Part shown: piece by piece, positions 1 through 8,969 of the stretch
Layout: each line of letters starts with the position of its first letter
Position numbering within the stretch: position 1 is the first letter of the stretch
DNA from: DAISKN01 sp963716925
GTDB lineage: Bacteria > Acidobacteriota > Vicinamibacteria > Marinacidobacterales > SMYC01
Assembly: GCA_963716925.1 (NCBI GenBank)
Contig: CAVQUX010000035.1
Location: 1 to 64,000, forward strand
DNA length: 64,000 nucleotides
Direction of reading: 5' to 3'
Notes under the pieces: model-generated
The model's database searches: none
What the model saw: the letters and a program-made list of their open reading frames with translations, nothing else
Told to the model about the DNA's origin: nothing
Program-made: the position numbers and the translations under genes

Positions 1-1673
1 TCAAGTCAGCGCTTCGCGCTCGAGCCCGAACACTTCCCTTGCCTCCTCCTCGGTGATGAGGCCTTCTGAGAGGTCGCGCTCCACGTCCTCTCTCGCGCGC
101 TTCCGCGGATCGCCGTAGCCCCCTCCTCCCGCGATCTCGATGACCAGGCGGTCGCCTTTCCGCAGAGGGAAGTTGACCTTGGACTCGAGCGCGATCGTTT
201 CTCCCTCTCGCTCCACGAGAAAACGGGTCTTCTCCCCCGGCCGTCCCCCGAAGAGGCCCCAGGGAGCGATCCGGAAGCGATCGGAGTAGCAGTTGAAGCT
301 CACGTCGTCCTCGAGGATCCGGTAGACCCGTCTCGCGCCGAGACCGCCTCGCTTCGTTCCCGCTCCCGAGGAGCCGCGCCGGAGCGCGTACTCCTCGACC
401 GCCATGAACGGATAGTCCCTCTCGAGAGCCTCGACCGGCACGTTGGAGCAGTTTCCGATGTAGCTGTCGACGACGTCGGCGCCGTCCGCACCTGCCGAGG
501 CCCCCCATCCGCCGCCCACCACTTCCATGTAGACCCGGTAGCCGTCTTTTCCGAGGTGGCCCATCCCGATGGCGTTCGTCGTGTCGTGACCCGAGGTCAG
601 GACCTGCTCCGGCACCGCCTTCGACATCGCGAGCATGACGGCGTTGTAGACCCGGTGGCAGGCGTTCGCCCGGCTCGCACCGCGAGCGGCTGGTCGGGAT
701 TGAGGAACGACCCGAGCGGAACGTGGACGTCGATCGGCCGGTAGAGGCCATCGTTCACCGGAATCGCTCCGCCGCCGAGAAGAAGCGCCACCGCCCCGTA
801 GACCGACGAGATCGTCGAGCAGACGGGCGAGTTCACCATGCCCTTCGTCTGCGGCGCGCTCCCCGTGAAGTCCACGCGGAGACGATCGCCCTCGACCGCA
901 ACCGCCACCTTCACCTTGAGCGGCTCGGTCGTGAACCCGTTGTCGTCGATGAAGTCCTCGGCCTCGTAGAGGCCGTCGGGAATGGCGCGGATGGCTTCCC
1001 GGGCGAGCCGCTCGGAGTAGTCCTGGAGCTCCTTCGCGGCCTCGGCAATCGTCTCGACTCCGAAGCGCTCCAGCATCTCGACGAAGCGCTTCTCCCCGGT
1101 GCGGTTGGCCGCGAGCTGGGCGTAGATGTCTCCCATCACCAGGTCGGGAGCGCGCACGTTCGCGCGCAGGAACTGCTCCAGGATCCCCGGGCCGAGGTCC
1201 TTCTCCGTGTCGAAGCGGGTCGGCGGAATCCGAAGCCCCTCCGAGTAGACGTCGGTCGCGCGCGCGTTGGGGCCGGCCGCGCCTCCGCCGATGTCGATGT
1301 GATGCCCCAGGGACGCCGCGTACGCCGCCACCTCTCCCCGGAAGAAGATGGGGGTGAAGATCACGATGTCGTTCAGGTGCTGCCCGCCGTTGTAGGGGTC
1401 GTTGGTGATGAGACCCTCCTGCGGTCGGATGTGCGAGAGGTCGTACCGCTTGGCGAAGGCCTCGAAGACCATCCCGAAGGAGTTCATGTGGATGGGGCAG
1501 AACTGGGCCTGGGCGATGATGCGGCCCGACGGGTCGAGAAGAGACGTCGAGCAGTCCCGGGCCTCACGGATGATGACGGAGTACGCCGAGCGCACGAGCT
1601 TCTCTCCCATCTCCTGGGCGACGGCGTGGAGCCCGTTACTAATGATGTTGAAGGTAGCCTCGTCGATTCTCAT
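1..1673 (-). CDS. hyuB: Hydantoinase B / 5-oxoprolinase C-terminal subunit family protein (frameshifted)
   Basis: The product is the HyuB-type partner of the ATP-dependent hydantoinase/oxoprolinase family, which opens cyclic amide or related rings together with HyuA. The N-terminal part, from the ATG at 1671-1673, has typical family motifs such as RDCSTSLLDPSGRIIAQAQ and NDPYNGGQHLNDIV. The reading frame breaks near 672-681, where VRA is followed by a wrong frame. The C-terminal 211 residues (AMSKAVPEQVL, GWGASAGADG, GGGGYGDP) continue in another frame to the TGA at 1-3. Restoring one base gives a normal protein of about 557 residues. The start overlaps the hyuA stop as ATGA, so the two are translationally coupled. 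The exact substrate (hydantoin, oxoproline, acetone or similar) cannot be read from the sequence. The frameshift is probably a sequence error. Confidence 0.85.
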
Positions 1674-3730
1674 GCGCCCTCGTCTTTCGAAAGCTCGAGA
1701 GCCCCGGTGCGGGCGACCTCGGCCCTCCATCCGGGGGGCACGAGGGTGGTGGCGGTGGGCTCCTCGATGACCGCGAGACCCTCGACGCTGTCCCCGAGGC
1801 CGAGGCTCTCCCGCCAGACGAATCGGCACGTCCGGCGTTCCCCGCGGAAGTGGACGGCGCCTTCTTCCGCCCCTCCCGTCTTCCCCACCTGGCCTCCGGG
1901 ATGGAGCTGGTCGAGGATGCCTCGCGGACCGGGGACGCGAGCGACCAGACGGAAGTTCACGATCTCGACTTTCTCGTTCGCGGGAGAGGTCCCGTAACGA
2001 GTCCGGTGGGTTTCCTCGAAGAGATCGACCAGATAGCGGTGGCCCTCGGCCCTCAGCCGATCCAGGTCGACGGCCGCGCGGAGCTCGAAGCCCTGTCCCC
2101 GCGAGCGCATCTCGAGATGGCGCTCCCACTCGATCTCGTCGGGAGAGGACCCGTAACCCGCAAGCTCCCGCCGGGCTTCCGCTTCCATGCGCGAGAAGGC
2201 CTCCTCGATGCGATCGGGGGAGTCTGTCCCAACCGGAAGAAATCCCGTCTCCCGGTACTCGCGCTTGAGGTCGGCGACGAGAAGCCCGAGAGCGGAGAAG
2301 AGCCCGGGAAGCGGAGGGATGACGACGCGGCGAATCCCGAGATCCTCCGCAACCAGCGCCGCGAGTACCGGTCCCATGCCCCCGTACGCGTAGAGAACGT
2401 ACCCTTTCGGATCCCGGCCCCGCTGCACCGAGACGAGCCGCACTCCTCGGCTCACGTGGGCGGCGCTCACGTCGACCACCGCCCGGGCGAGGTCGAGTGT
2501 TGCGAGGCCGAGCGGCCCGCCGAGGCTTTCGAGCGCGCGATCCGCGCGCTCGGGGAGGAGCCTCATCCTCCCGCCGAGGAAGCGATGAGGACGGATCCAG
2601 CCGAGGTGGACGAGGGCGTCCGTTACCGTGGGCGCCTCGCCCCCCTGGCCGTAGCACGCGGGCCCCGGCCGCGCGCCCGCGGACTCGGGTCCGACCTGGA
2701 GCATTCCGCCGCGGTCGATCCAGGCGATGCTTCCCCCGCCGGCCCCCACGTTCGCGATGTCGAGGCTCGAGATGCCGACGGGAAGTCCGTCCACTTCCCG
2801 CTCCGACGTCACCTCCGGAGCGCCGCCATCGACGAGGCACATGTCCGCGCTCGTCCCGCCCACGTCCAGGGTGATGAGCTCGGAATCGCCCAGAAGCTCC
2901 GCGACGCGCACCGCGGCGATGACCCCGGCGGCCGGGCCGGAGTTCAGCATCTCGACCGGTCTCGCCCGAGCGCCCTCGCCCGGGAGAATCCCTCCCGACG
3001 ACTGCATGATGAAGAGGGACGCTGCGCGGCTCCTCGAGTGGAGCTCGCGGGCGAGGCGCTCCACGTAGCGCGAGACGAGAGGTGCCAGGTATGCGGCCAT
3101 GACCGTCGTGGATGCGCGCTCGTACTCGCGAAAGGTGGGGAGAACGTCCGAAGAGAGCGCGATCTCGAGCGAAGGATAACGCTCCTTCACGAGCTCGCGC
3201 ACGCGCCTCTCGTGCCCCGGGCTCTGGTAGGAGTGGAGGAGGCACACGGCGAGCGCCTCCGGATCTTCCGATTCCACGAGGCGGTCGAGGGACTCGACGA
3301 AACCCCTCTCGTCCAGGGGAACGATCACCTCGCCTCCGACGCTCACCCGCTCCGTTACTTCGACGGTGCGCCTCAGGGGAACGAGGGGCTCGGGCTTGCG
3401 GCAGACGATCGAGTTCACGTTCGGCCGCGTCTGGCGCTGAAGGACGAGGATGTCCTTGAATCCCCGGGTGGTCACGAGGGCGGTGCGGCCGCCCTTGCGC
3501 TCGAGGACGGCGTTGGTCGCAACTGTCGAGCCGTGGAAGAGACGGCGGAGGAGCGGCGCGTCCTCCCCGAGGCACTCGTCGAGCCCCTGGATCACGGCTT
3601 GCGAGGGATCGGATCGCGTCGAAGGCACCTTGTGCGTGCGCACCCGCCCCATCCCGTCCGTCCAGACGAGGTCGGTGAACGTACCCCCCACTTCGGCTGC
3701 AAGCTGAATCAATGGCGCCTCGCCTAACAT
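1670..3730 (-). CDS. hyuA: Hydantoinase A / 5-oxoprolinase N-terminal subunit family protein
   Basis: This is the ATP-binding, actin-like-fold subunit of the hydantoinase/oxoprolinase family, about 686 residues from the chosen start, a normal family length. The N-terminal motif AAEVGGTFTDLVW is the phosphate-binding signature of Hydant_A_N. Further family motifs are HGSTVATNAVLERKGGRTAL near residue 75, LNSGPAAGVIAA, and DVGGTSADMCLV around residue 290. I chose the ATG at 3728-3730, just before the conserved strand; an in-frame ATG at 3757 would add nine residues with no obvious function. Its stop overlaps the hyuB start by four bases, so the pair forms an operon running off the left edge. 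Cytoplasmic. The substrate is unknown. Confidence 0.9.
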   Translation of the reverse strand: MLGEAPLIQLAAEVGGTFTDLVWTDGMGRVRTHKVPSTRSDPSQAVIQGLDECLGEDAPLLRRLFHGSTVATNAVLERKGGRTALVTTRGFKDILVLQRQTRPNVNSIVCRKPEPLVPLRRTVEVTERVSVGGEVIVPLDERGFVESLDRLVESEDPEALAVCLLHSYQSPGHERRVRELVKERYPSLEIALSSDVLPTFREYERASTTVMAAYLAPLVSRYVERLARELHSRSRAASLFIMQSSGGILPGEGARARPVEMLNSGPAAGVIAAVRVAELLGDSELITLDVGGTSADMCLVDGGAPEVTSEREVDGLPVGISSLDIANVGAGGGSIAWIDRGGMLQVGPESAGARPGPACYGQGGEAPTVTDALVHLGWIRPHRFLGGRMRLLPERADRALESLGGPLGLATLDLARAVVDVSAAHVSRGVRLVSVQRGRDPKGYVLYAYGGMGPVLAALVAEDLGIRRVVIPPLPGLFSALGLLVADLKREYRETGFLPVGTDSPDRIEEAFSRMEAEARRELAGYGSSPDEIEWERHLEMRSRGQGFELRAAVDLDRLRAEGHRYLVDLFEETHRTRYGTSPANEKVEIVNFRLVARVPGPRGILDQLHPGGQVGKTGGAEEGAVHFRGERRTCRFVWRESLGLGDSVEGLAVIEEPTATTLVPPGWRAEVARTGALELSKDEGA

Positions 3731-3818
3731 CCTAGGGAAAGCCCTGGCTCTGGGCAACGGCGACTCGATGGTCGCGAAGTGGAAATCAGGTTCTCGACCG
3801 TCGACGACCTCGGTCAGC

Positions 3819-4310
3819 TCAGCCCGGGTCTTTGCCGCCGGGTTGCCAGAGTTGGATCGGGTTGCCCTCGGGATCGGACAACCTCGCGAAGCGCCCGTTC
3901 GGATAGACCTCGGGGTCCAGCTCGACTTCGATGCCCTCGGCTCGGAGTTGATCGGTCATCTTTTGAAGGTCGCGGACGCGAAAGTTGATCATCCACTGGA
4001 GCCTTTGGTCGCCGAAGTAAGACGTATCCGCCCGAAACGGCGCGAAGACCGTGGTCCCCGCGTTGGTCCGCCACGGGAGCAGGTCGTAATTCTCGGGCAC
4101 GCGCGTGACACCGAGGTGTCTCTCGTACCACTCGGAAAGTTTCTTGGGATCCTTTGCACGGAAAAAGAATCCGCCGATCCCCTGTACCCGCTCCTTATCA
4201 CCCGCTTCCTGCCCCACCTCGGTCTCCCGCCCGCCGGCCGCCATCGCCGCCACCCCGGCAATCGCCGCTCCAATCGCAGTTCGACGCGAAACATCCGACG
4301 TTTTCGTCAT
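3819..4310 (-). CDS. Tat-exported VOC (glyoxalase-fold) family protein
   Basis: A 163-residue protein with an N-terminal twin-arginine signal (SRRTAIGAAIAGVAAMAAGG, about residues 8-27) followed by a single VOC-fold domain. The domain begins with GIGGFFFRAKDPKKLSEWYE and ends with LSDPEGNPIQLWQP, a characteristic VOC C-terminal strand containing the metal-site glutamine region. VOC proteins include glyoxalases, dioxygenases and antibiotic-binding proteins, and the reaction cannot be assigned. Export of a VOC protein through Tat suggests a cofactor- or metal-loaded fold that is active in the periplasm (inference). It stands alone, with short gaps on either side, and the Tat-signal length supports the ATG at 4308-4310. 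Confidence 0.8.
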   Translation of the reverse strand: MTKTSDVSRRTAIGAAIAGVAAMAAGGRETEVGQEAGDKERVQGIGGFFFRAKDPKKLSEWYERHLGVTRVPENYDLLPWRTNAGTTVFAPFRADTSYFGDQRLQWMINFRVRDLQKMTDQLRAEGIEVELDPEVYPNGRFARLSDPEGNPIQLWQPGGKDPG

Positions 4311-4514
4311 GGGTCGCTCCGCCGAGCCATCGTTTTCACGCGCATTGGCGAGAGTTGTACCAGATGTCCTGGTTCAAGCCAAATCAGGAGTGAAACCGCA
4401 GACCGAGCTCAACCGCAATGACTCCGCCGTCCGCAGCCAGATGGGGCACGTAACCCAGGCGGTCTCGTCGGACGAGGGAACCGACGACTTCGGCCGCGAT
4501 CGACGAGCGCGTGT

Positions 4515-5129
4515 CTAGGTCTCGCCGCGTTGGCGATAAAGCGCACCGCAAAGCCCTGCGCCAAGCAGGAGCAAGACGGAAGGCTCGGGCACGGTGACGC
4601 TCACGGCATCCAGGTAGCCCCCGAAGGAGGTGTTGTCCCCGACGGCCCGGAATTCGAGGGAGGACGTGGCTCCAGTCGCGGTCACGAGGAAGTCATGGAC
4701 GGTCCAGCTCGTATCCAGCAGGCCGATTCCACTCTCGGCCAGGCTGATCAGGAGCGCGCCATCGAAGAGAACCTCGATCCCGTTGTCCGCCGCCGACCGC
4801 CCCGGCCGGGGCGAGTAGGCAAAGCTGACAACGTAGGCACCACCCGGAACCGTGGCGATGGCCGCCTGCATCATGCCGCTATTGCTGAAGCTGTCCAGCT
4901 CGACGAACTGGTCCAGATCGTAGGGAGAGCCCGCGACGTGGTCCTGGATCTCGATGCCCGGCCCGAACGTCGTGCTCCACCCGGGAATCGACCCGAAGAC
5001 AGCGAACGATCCCGTGGGGATATCCGGATCCTCGAAGCTCCCATTCAAAATCAGGCTTGCCTGCGCAGGCGAGGTAAACAAGAGCACCACACAAAGGGTC
5101 AGGAAGCCGAAGGTCTTTCGAAAGATCAT
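4515..5129 (-). CDS. PEP-CTERM sorting domain protein with an NGSFE-type N-terminal domain
   Basis: A 204-residue secreted protein. Residues 1-24 form a Sec signal (hydrophobic LTLCVVLLFTSPAQA). The mature part opens with SLILNGSFEDPDIPTG, the NGSFE motif typical of DUF642-like, galactose-binding-fold extracellular domains. The C terminus carries VPEPSVLLLLGAGLCGALY followed by basic residues: the VPEP motif, transmembrane helix and basic tail of a PEP-CTERM signal, recognised by exosortase (EpsH/XrtA) in other species. No exosortase is encoded in this window. A strong Shine-Dalgarno (AGGAG at about 5138-5142) precedes the ATG, and a sigma-54 promoter lies at 5160-5175. The likely role is in the extracellular matrix or exopolysaccharide; the ligand is unknown. 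Confidence 0.88.
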   Translation of the reverse strand: MIFRKTFGFLTLCVVLLFTSPAQASLILNGSFEDPDIPTGSFAVFGSIPGWSTTFGPGIEIQDHVAGSPYDLDQFVELDSFSNSGMMQAAIATVPGGAYVVSFAYSPRPGRSAADNGIEVLFDGALLISLAESGIGLLDTSWTVHDFLVTATGATSSLEFRAVGDNTSFGGYLDAVSVTVPEPSVLLLLGAGLCGALYRQRGET

Positions 5130-5159
5130 GCCGCTTCTCCTCGAATCGCCGTGAGAGAT

Positions 5160-5175
5160 AGCAATGTCCGCGCCA
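5160..5175 (-). promoter_or_regulatory. Sigma-54 (-24/-12) promoter of the PEP-CTERM gene
   Basis: Read on the minus strand this is TGGCGCG-GACA-TTGCT. It matches the sigma-54 consensus TGGCACG-N4-TTGC[A/T] at every position except one (G for A), with the correct GG-N10-GC spacing. Initiation about 12 bases downstream of the GC would give a leader of roughly 20 bases that contains the AGGAG ribosome site and the ATG at 5129. The promoter implies control by a bacterial enhancer-binding protein. Confidence 0.75.
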
Positions 5176-5459
5176 GGACCTGCAACTTACTGAAAACAAG
5201 AGAAGAACGGAAAGCCGGAGCTCGGCAAGGCCGTTCGGCATTCCGACAAACCGGATGGAGTCGATCCCCGCAACGCCATGGTGACGGAACACTTAGCCCG
5301 GAGGCATTCGCTGTCGACCTTCTTTACAGCTGCGTGGAGTGGTCGGGCGGAGGAGTTTTGGGAAGCTTCAGGGCTCAGAGACGCAAGGAGGCTCGATACT
5401 AGCTTCCTTGCGGTCGAGACGGGCAGATGCGATAGTACGGACCGGCCTGGGCGAGAAAC
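5176..5459. other. Intergenic region between the divergent PEP-CTERM and CHAT genes
   Basis: About 285 bases with no recognisable gene. Short reading frames on both strands have no family likeness and lack ribosome sites. The stretch would have to hold any enhancer for the sigma-54 promoter at 5160-5175 and the promoter of the CHAT gene at 5460. I see no clear -35/-10 pair for the latter. Confidence 0.5.
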
Positions 5460-8433
5460 ATGGTTTCCACCGCGCGAAACGGGATGATCGCGCTCCTGCC
5501 TCTCCTCGGGGCCTCGGCCGCCGGCCAGACCGAGCCTCCGGGTCCCGAGGCTTTGGCCGAGCGGCTCGTGGCCGCATCCGAGGCGGAAGAAGGCGCACTT
5601 TTCGCCGGGATCGGCGCCACGGCCGATCTGGCGAGGGCCCTTCTCGATCTCGGTGACAGGGAACGCCTCGCGGGCGAGTACGCACGCGCCCTTCGTGCGT
5701 ACGAGCTCGCCGAATCCGTCGCCCGGGGAGCGGGCGCCGGGGCAGAGATCGGGCGCTCGTTGAACGGCCGGGCGGACAGTCTCTTCCGAATCACCGAGCT
5801 GGATCGAGCATTGGCGGCGGCCGAAAAAAGCGCCCGTTTCCACGAAGAGCGCAGCGACCTCGATGGGCTCGCCGAAGCCTGGAACACTATCGGCAACGTC
5901 CACTTCTACCGGGCCGAGTACGCCAAGTCCGTCGAGGCGGCCCGAAGGGTCGAAGAGCTCTTCAAGGCGTCCGGCAATCGACGCGGCGTCGCCCGCGTCC
6001 TGAACAACCTGGGAAACGTCCACAAAGCGCTCGGGGATCTCGAGGAGGCCGCGGCGCACTACGAGCGCGCGCTCTCGATCTTCGAGGCGCTCGGGGACCG
6101 GAGGAGCGCCGGCGTCGTCACCGACGGAATCGCGCTGGTGCATTTCAATCGCGGAGACTATCCCCGGGCATTGGAGTTCGCTCGCCGTGCCCTCGCAATC
6201 CACGAGGAGACCGGAAACACCGTCGGCATCGGAAGGAGCCTCGATACCATCGGACACGTCTACCGGGCGCAGGGTGCCTACGCCCGGGCGCTCGACGCGT
6301 TCCACCGCAGCCTGGAGATTCGCGAGAAGGCCGGAGACCAGTACGCGGTGGCCGAAACCGAGAACAACATCGGTCTGGTTTACTTCTCCCAGGGCGATTA
6401 TCCCCTGGCCATCGAGGCGTACAAACGGGGACTCTCGGTCGCCCGGGCGTCGGGAACGGGAAAGGGCCTCGTCCCGGAGGCCCTCGGCAACATCGGAGCC
6501 GCCGCGTGGCGGCTCGGGGAGATCGACCGCGCCCGGGCCAACTTCGAGGAGAGCCTTGCGATCTCCGAACGGGAACGGATGAAGATTCCGAGCGCGGCCA
6601 GCCTCTACGCCCTCGGGCTACTGGCGCTCGAGGAAGGGGAGGTCCGCGAAGCGGGAGAGAGGTTCGAGCGTCGCCCTGCTCCTGCGCGAGGAGATGAACG
6701 ATCAGGCGGGGATCGCGGAAGCGTTGAACGGGAAGGCAAGGCTGAACCTGATGACCGGACGGTTCCAAGACGCCCTCGCCCTCGCGAGCCGATCGACGGA
6801 CATCGCGCGTCGGTACGAGCAGATCGAGCTCCTGTGGGAATCCCTGACGCTCGCAGGGATCGCGCACCGCAGGATCGGAGAGACCGCCGTGGCCCGGAGC
6901 GCCTTCCTCGAGGCCGTCGCCGTCATCGAGCGGCTCCGCAAGGAGGTCGCGGGCCGGCCGCTCGGACGCGAGCGGTTCTTCGAGACCAAGCTCTCGCCCT
7001 ACCACCAGCTCGTCGACCTGGCGCTCGAGGAGGGAGCTCCGGTCGAGGCGCTCGAAGTCGCCGAGCGGTCGAAAGCCCGGGTGCTGGCGGAGATGTTCCA
7101 GAGCGGAGACGCCGGCAGCGAACGCGGGACGAGCTCGGAAGAGCGCGCTCGCGAGCAGCGGCTGCGCATGGCCCTCTTGTCGATCAATCGGCGTCTGATG
7201 GCCGAACGGACCGGCTCGTCTCCGGACGACGGGCGCATCCGGGAGCTCGAAGAGACGCGCCAGGAGGCGCGGGCCGAGTACGAAGCGTTCCAGGTGGCCC
7301 TCTACGCGAAGCACCCGGACTTGCTTCTTCGACGGGGCGCGGCCCGCCCCTTCTCCTTCACCGAGGCCGAGGACATCGTCCGGCCCGCATCGATGGCGGT
7401 TCTGGAGTACGTGGTCGCAGACGAAGGCGCCTACCTCTTCGTGCTGACCCGCCGCCACGGGAAGGTCGAGGTCGAAGCGCACCGCCTGGGTATCGATCGC
7501 GAGTCGCTCGCGCGGCAGGTGGACGGGCTGCGACGCCGACTCGCGGCGCGCGATCTGCTTTTCGCCGAGGAGGCCCGGAGGCTCTACGACCTGCTGCTCG
7601 CCCCTGCGGCTCGCGCGATCGCCGGCAAGTCTCATCTGGTCATCGTGCCCGACGGTCCTCTCTGGGAAGCGCCATTCCAGGCTCTACGGGACGCCTCGGG
7701 TCGGTACGTCATTCGGTCGGCGGCCATTTCCTATGCTCCCTCGCTCGCTATCCTTCGCGACGGCCTCCGCGAAGCCCCGCGGCCCAACGACCGACCTACC
7801 CTCCTGGCGATGGGGAAAGCCGAGTTCGGCACCGGGAGCGTGAGGGCGGCGACGTCGCCGCTCGATCCGTTGCCCGAGGCCGAGCGCCAGGTGCGAATTC
7901 TGGCGAGCCTCTACGGAAGCGATCGAAGTACCGTCTATCTCGGCGACGAGGCGACGGAGGAACGATTCAAGAGCGAGGCGCCCCGCCACCGAATCGTGCA
8001 CCTCGCGAGCCACGGCTTGCTCGACGAGGCGAGCCCGCTCTATTCGAGCCTGGTGCTTTCGGCAGGAGGCGACGGATCCCGAGAGGACGGACTCCTCGAA
8101 GCCTGGGAGATGCTCGATCTGGATCTCGACGCCGAGATCGTCGTGCTCTCTGCCTGCGAGACCGGGCGCGGCCGCGTCGCCTCGGGGGAAGGCATCGTCG
8201 GGACCCTGTGGGCCCTCTTCGCCGCAGGAGCCGAGGCGGCGGTCGTCACCCAGTGGAAGGTCGAAGCCGGAAGCGCCGCCGAGCTCATGACCTCTCTCCA
8301 TCGAGGGCTCGCGCGCGGCGAGGGCAAAAAGGCGGAGGATCTCCGAAGGGCGGCGCTCTCGGTGCTCGAGAACCCGCGGTACGCCCATCCCTTCTACTGG
8401 GCGCCGTTCATCCTGGTCGGGAACCCGTTCTGA
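5460..8433 (+). CDS. TPR-CHAT protein (caspase-like peptidase fold), frameshifted
   Basis: About 990 residues once a frameshift is repaired. After a possible signal (MIALLPLLGASAAGQ) comes an array of about eight tetratricopeptide repeats (residues 60-500), seen in motifs such as WNTIGNVHFYRAEYAKSVEA and DTIGHVYRAQGAYARALDAF. The C-terminal third is a CHAT domain with both catalytic positions of the clan CD caspase-like fold: His in IVHLASHGLLDE (about 7995-8030) and Cys in VVLSACETGRGR (about 8142-8170). The frame breaks near 6670: GERFER continues correctly only after dropping one base, into ALLLREEMNDQAG. TPR-CHAT proteins are peptidases or scaffolds; some are activated by partner proteins in defence or cell-death systems. 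No adaptor or substrate gene is adjacent, so its role here is unknown. The shift looks like a sequence error, since both halves are fully conserved. Confidence 0.85.
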
Positions 8434-8546
8434 CCGATGCTCGATCCGCTGCTCCGCGGGCTCCTCGAGCCTCCGATCCAAAGGATCGTCGCCCGCAAGC
8501 TCGGCGCTTTCGGAGGGGCGAAGGGTTTCCGGTAGGCCCGACGCCA

Positions 8547-8795
8547 CCTGAAGCACATGAGGTCCATTTCTTCGGCGCCTACGCCAACCGGGTTCGTGCC
8601 ACGAACCGGGCCGGGGACAACGCGCTGCCCGGGGCCGAGGGTCAACCGGCCGAGCCCACTCCCAGGCGCGCTCTGAGCAAACGCTGGAGAGAGCTCATCT
8701 ACCGCATCTACGAGGTCGACCCCTTGACCTGCTCCCCCTGCGGGGCAAGGATGAAAATTCTCGCTTTCATCATCGACCAAGCTCATCCTCTATGA
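8547..8795 (+). pseudogene. IS91-family transposase C-terminal remnant
   Basis: In one frame the DNA encodes VHFFGAYANRVRATNRAG, then RRALSKRWRELIYRIYEVDP and LTCSPCGARMKILAFI. This is the conserved C-terminal segment of IS91-type (Y2 rolling-circle) transposases, with the cysteine pair C-x2-C that normally reads TCPRCG. The Y2 catalytic region, the N-terminal zinc ribbon and the rest of the C-terminal tail are absent, so it cannot be active. It lies 110 bases after the CHAT gene and is fused to another gene fragment downstream, which marks a recombination scar. Confidence 0.75.
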
Positions 8796-8969
8796 GCCCA
8801 AGCAGGAACACGATGCCGATCCCGACGGGGAAAGGTATATTACGTTCGTCCCAAGAAGGACCCACGATTCGAGAACGTGCGGAAGAAACTGGACCCGAAC
8901 GGCGTCTTCGCGTTCGAACAGCCGTTGTACAGCGCGGATCCGCAGCCGGGTCAGCCGCGTTATTCCCTG
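8776..8969 (+). pseudogene. Gene-tail fragment, possibly FAD-linked oxidase C terminus
   Basis: Two frames joined by an indel near 8850 read TKLILYEPKQEHDADPDGE and RYITFVP, then KKDPRFENVRKKLDPNGVF and AFEQPLYSADPQPG. The pattern of a helix followed by LDPNGVF resembles the last helix of FAD-linked oxidases, where a LDP-x-G-x-F element closes the domain. The resemblance is short and the family call is tentative. It runs directly from the transposase remnant into the 3' end of the opposite-strand gene at 8960, so only a decayed fragment remains. Confidence 0.3.

Noticed and set aside
1674..3575. A 992-codon minus-strand frame that would fuse hyuB to a long Arg/Pro-rich N-terminus
   Set aside because: Only its last third (from 1673) resembles HyuB; the rest is the antisense-phase shadow of hyuA, which has all its family motifs.
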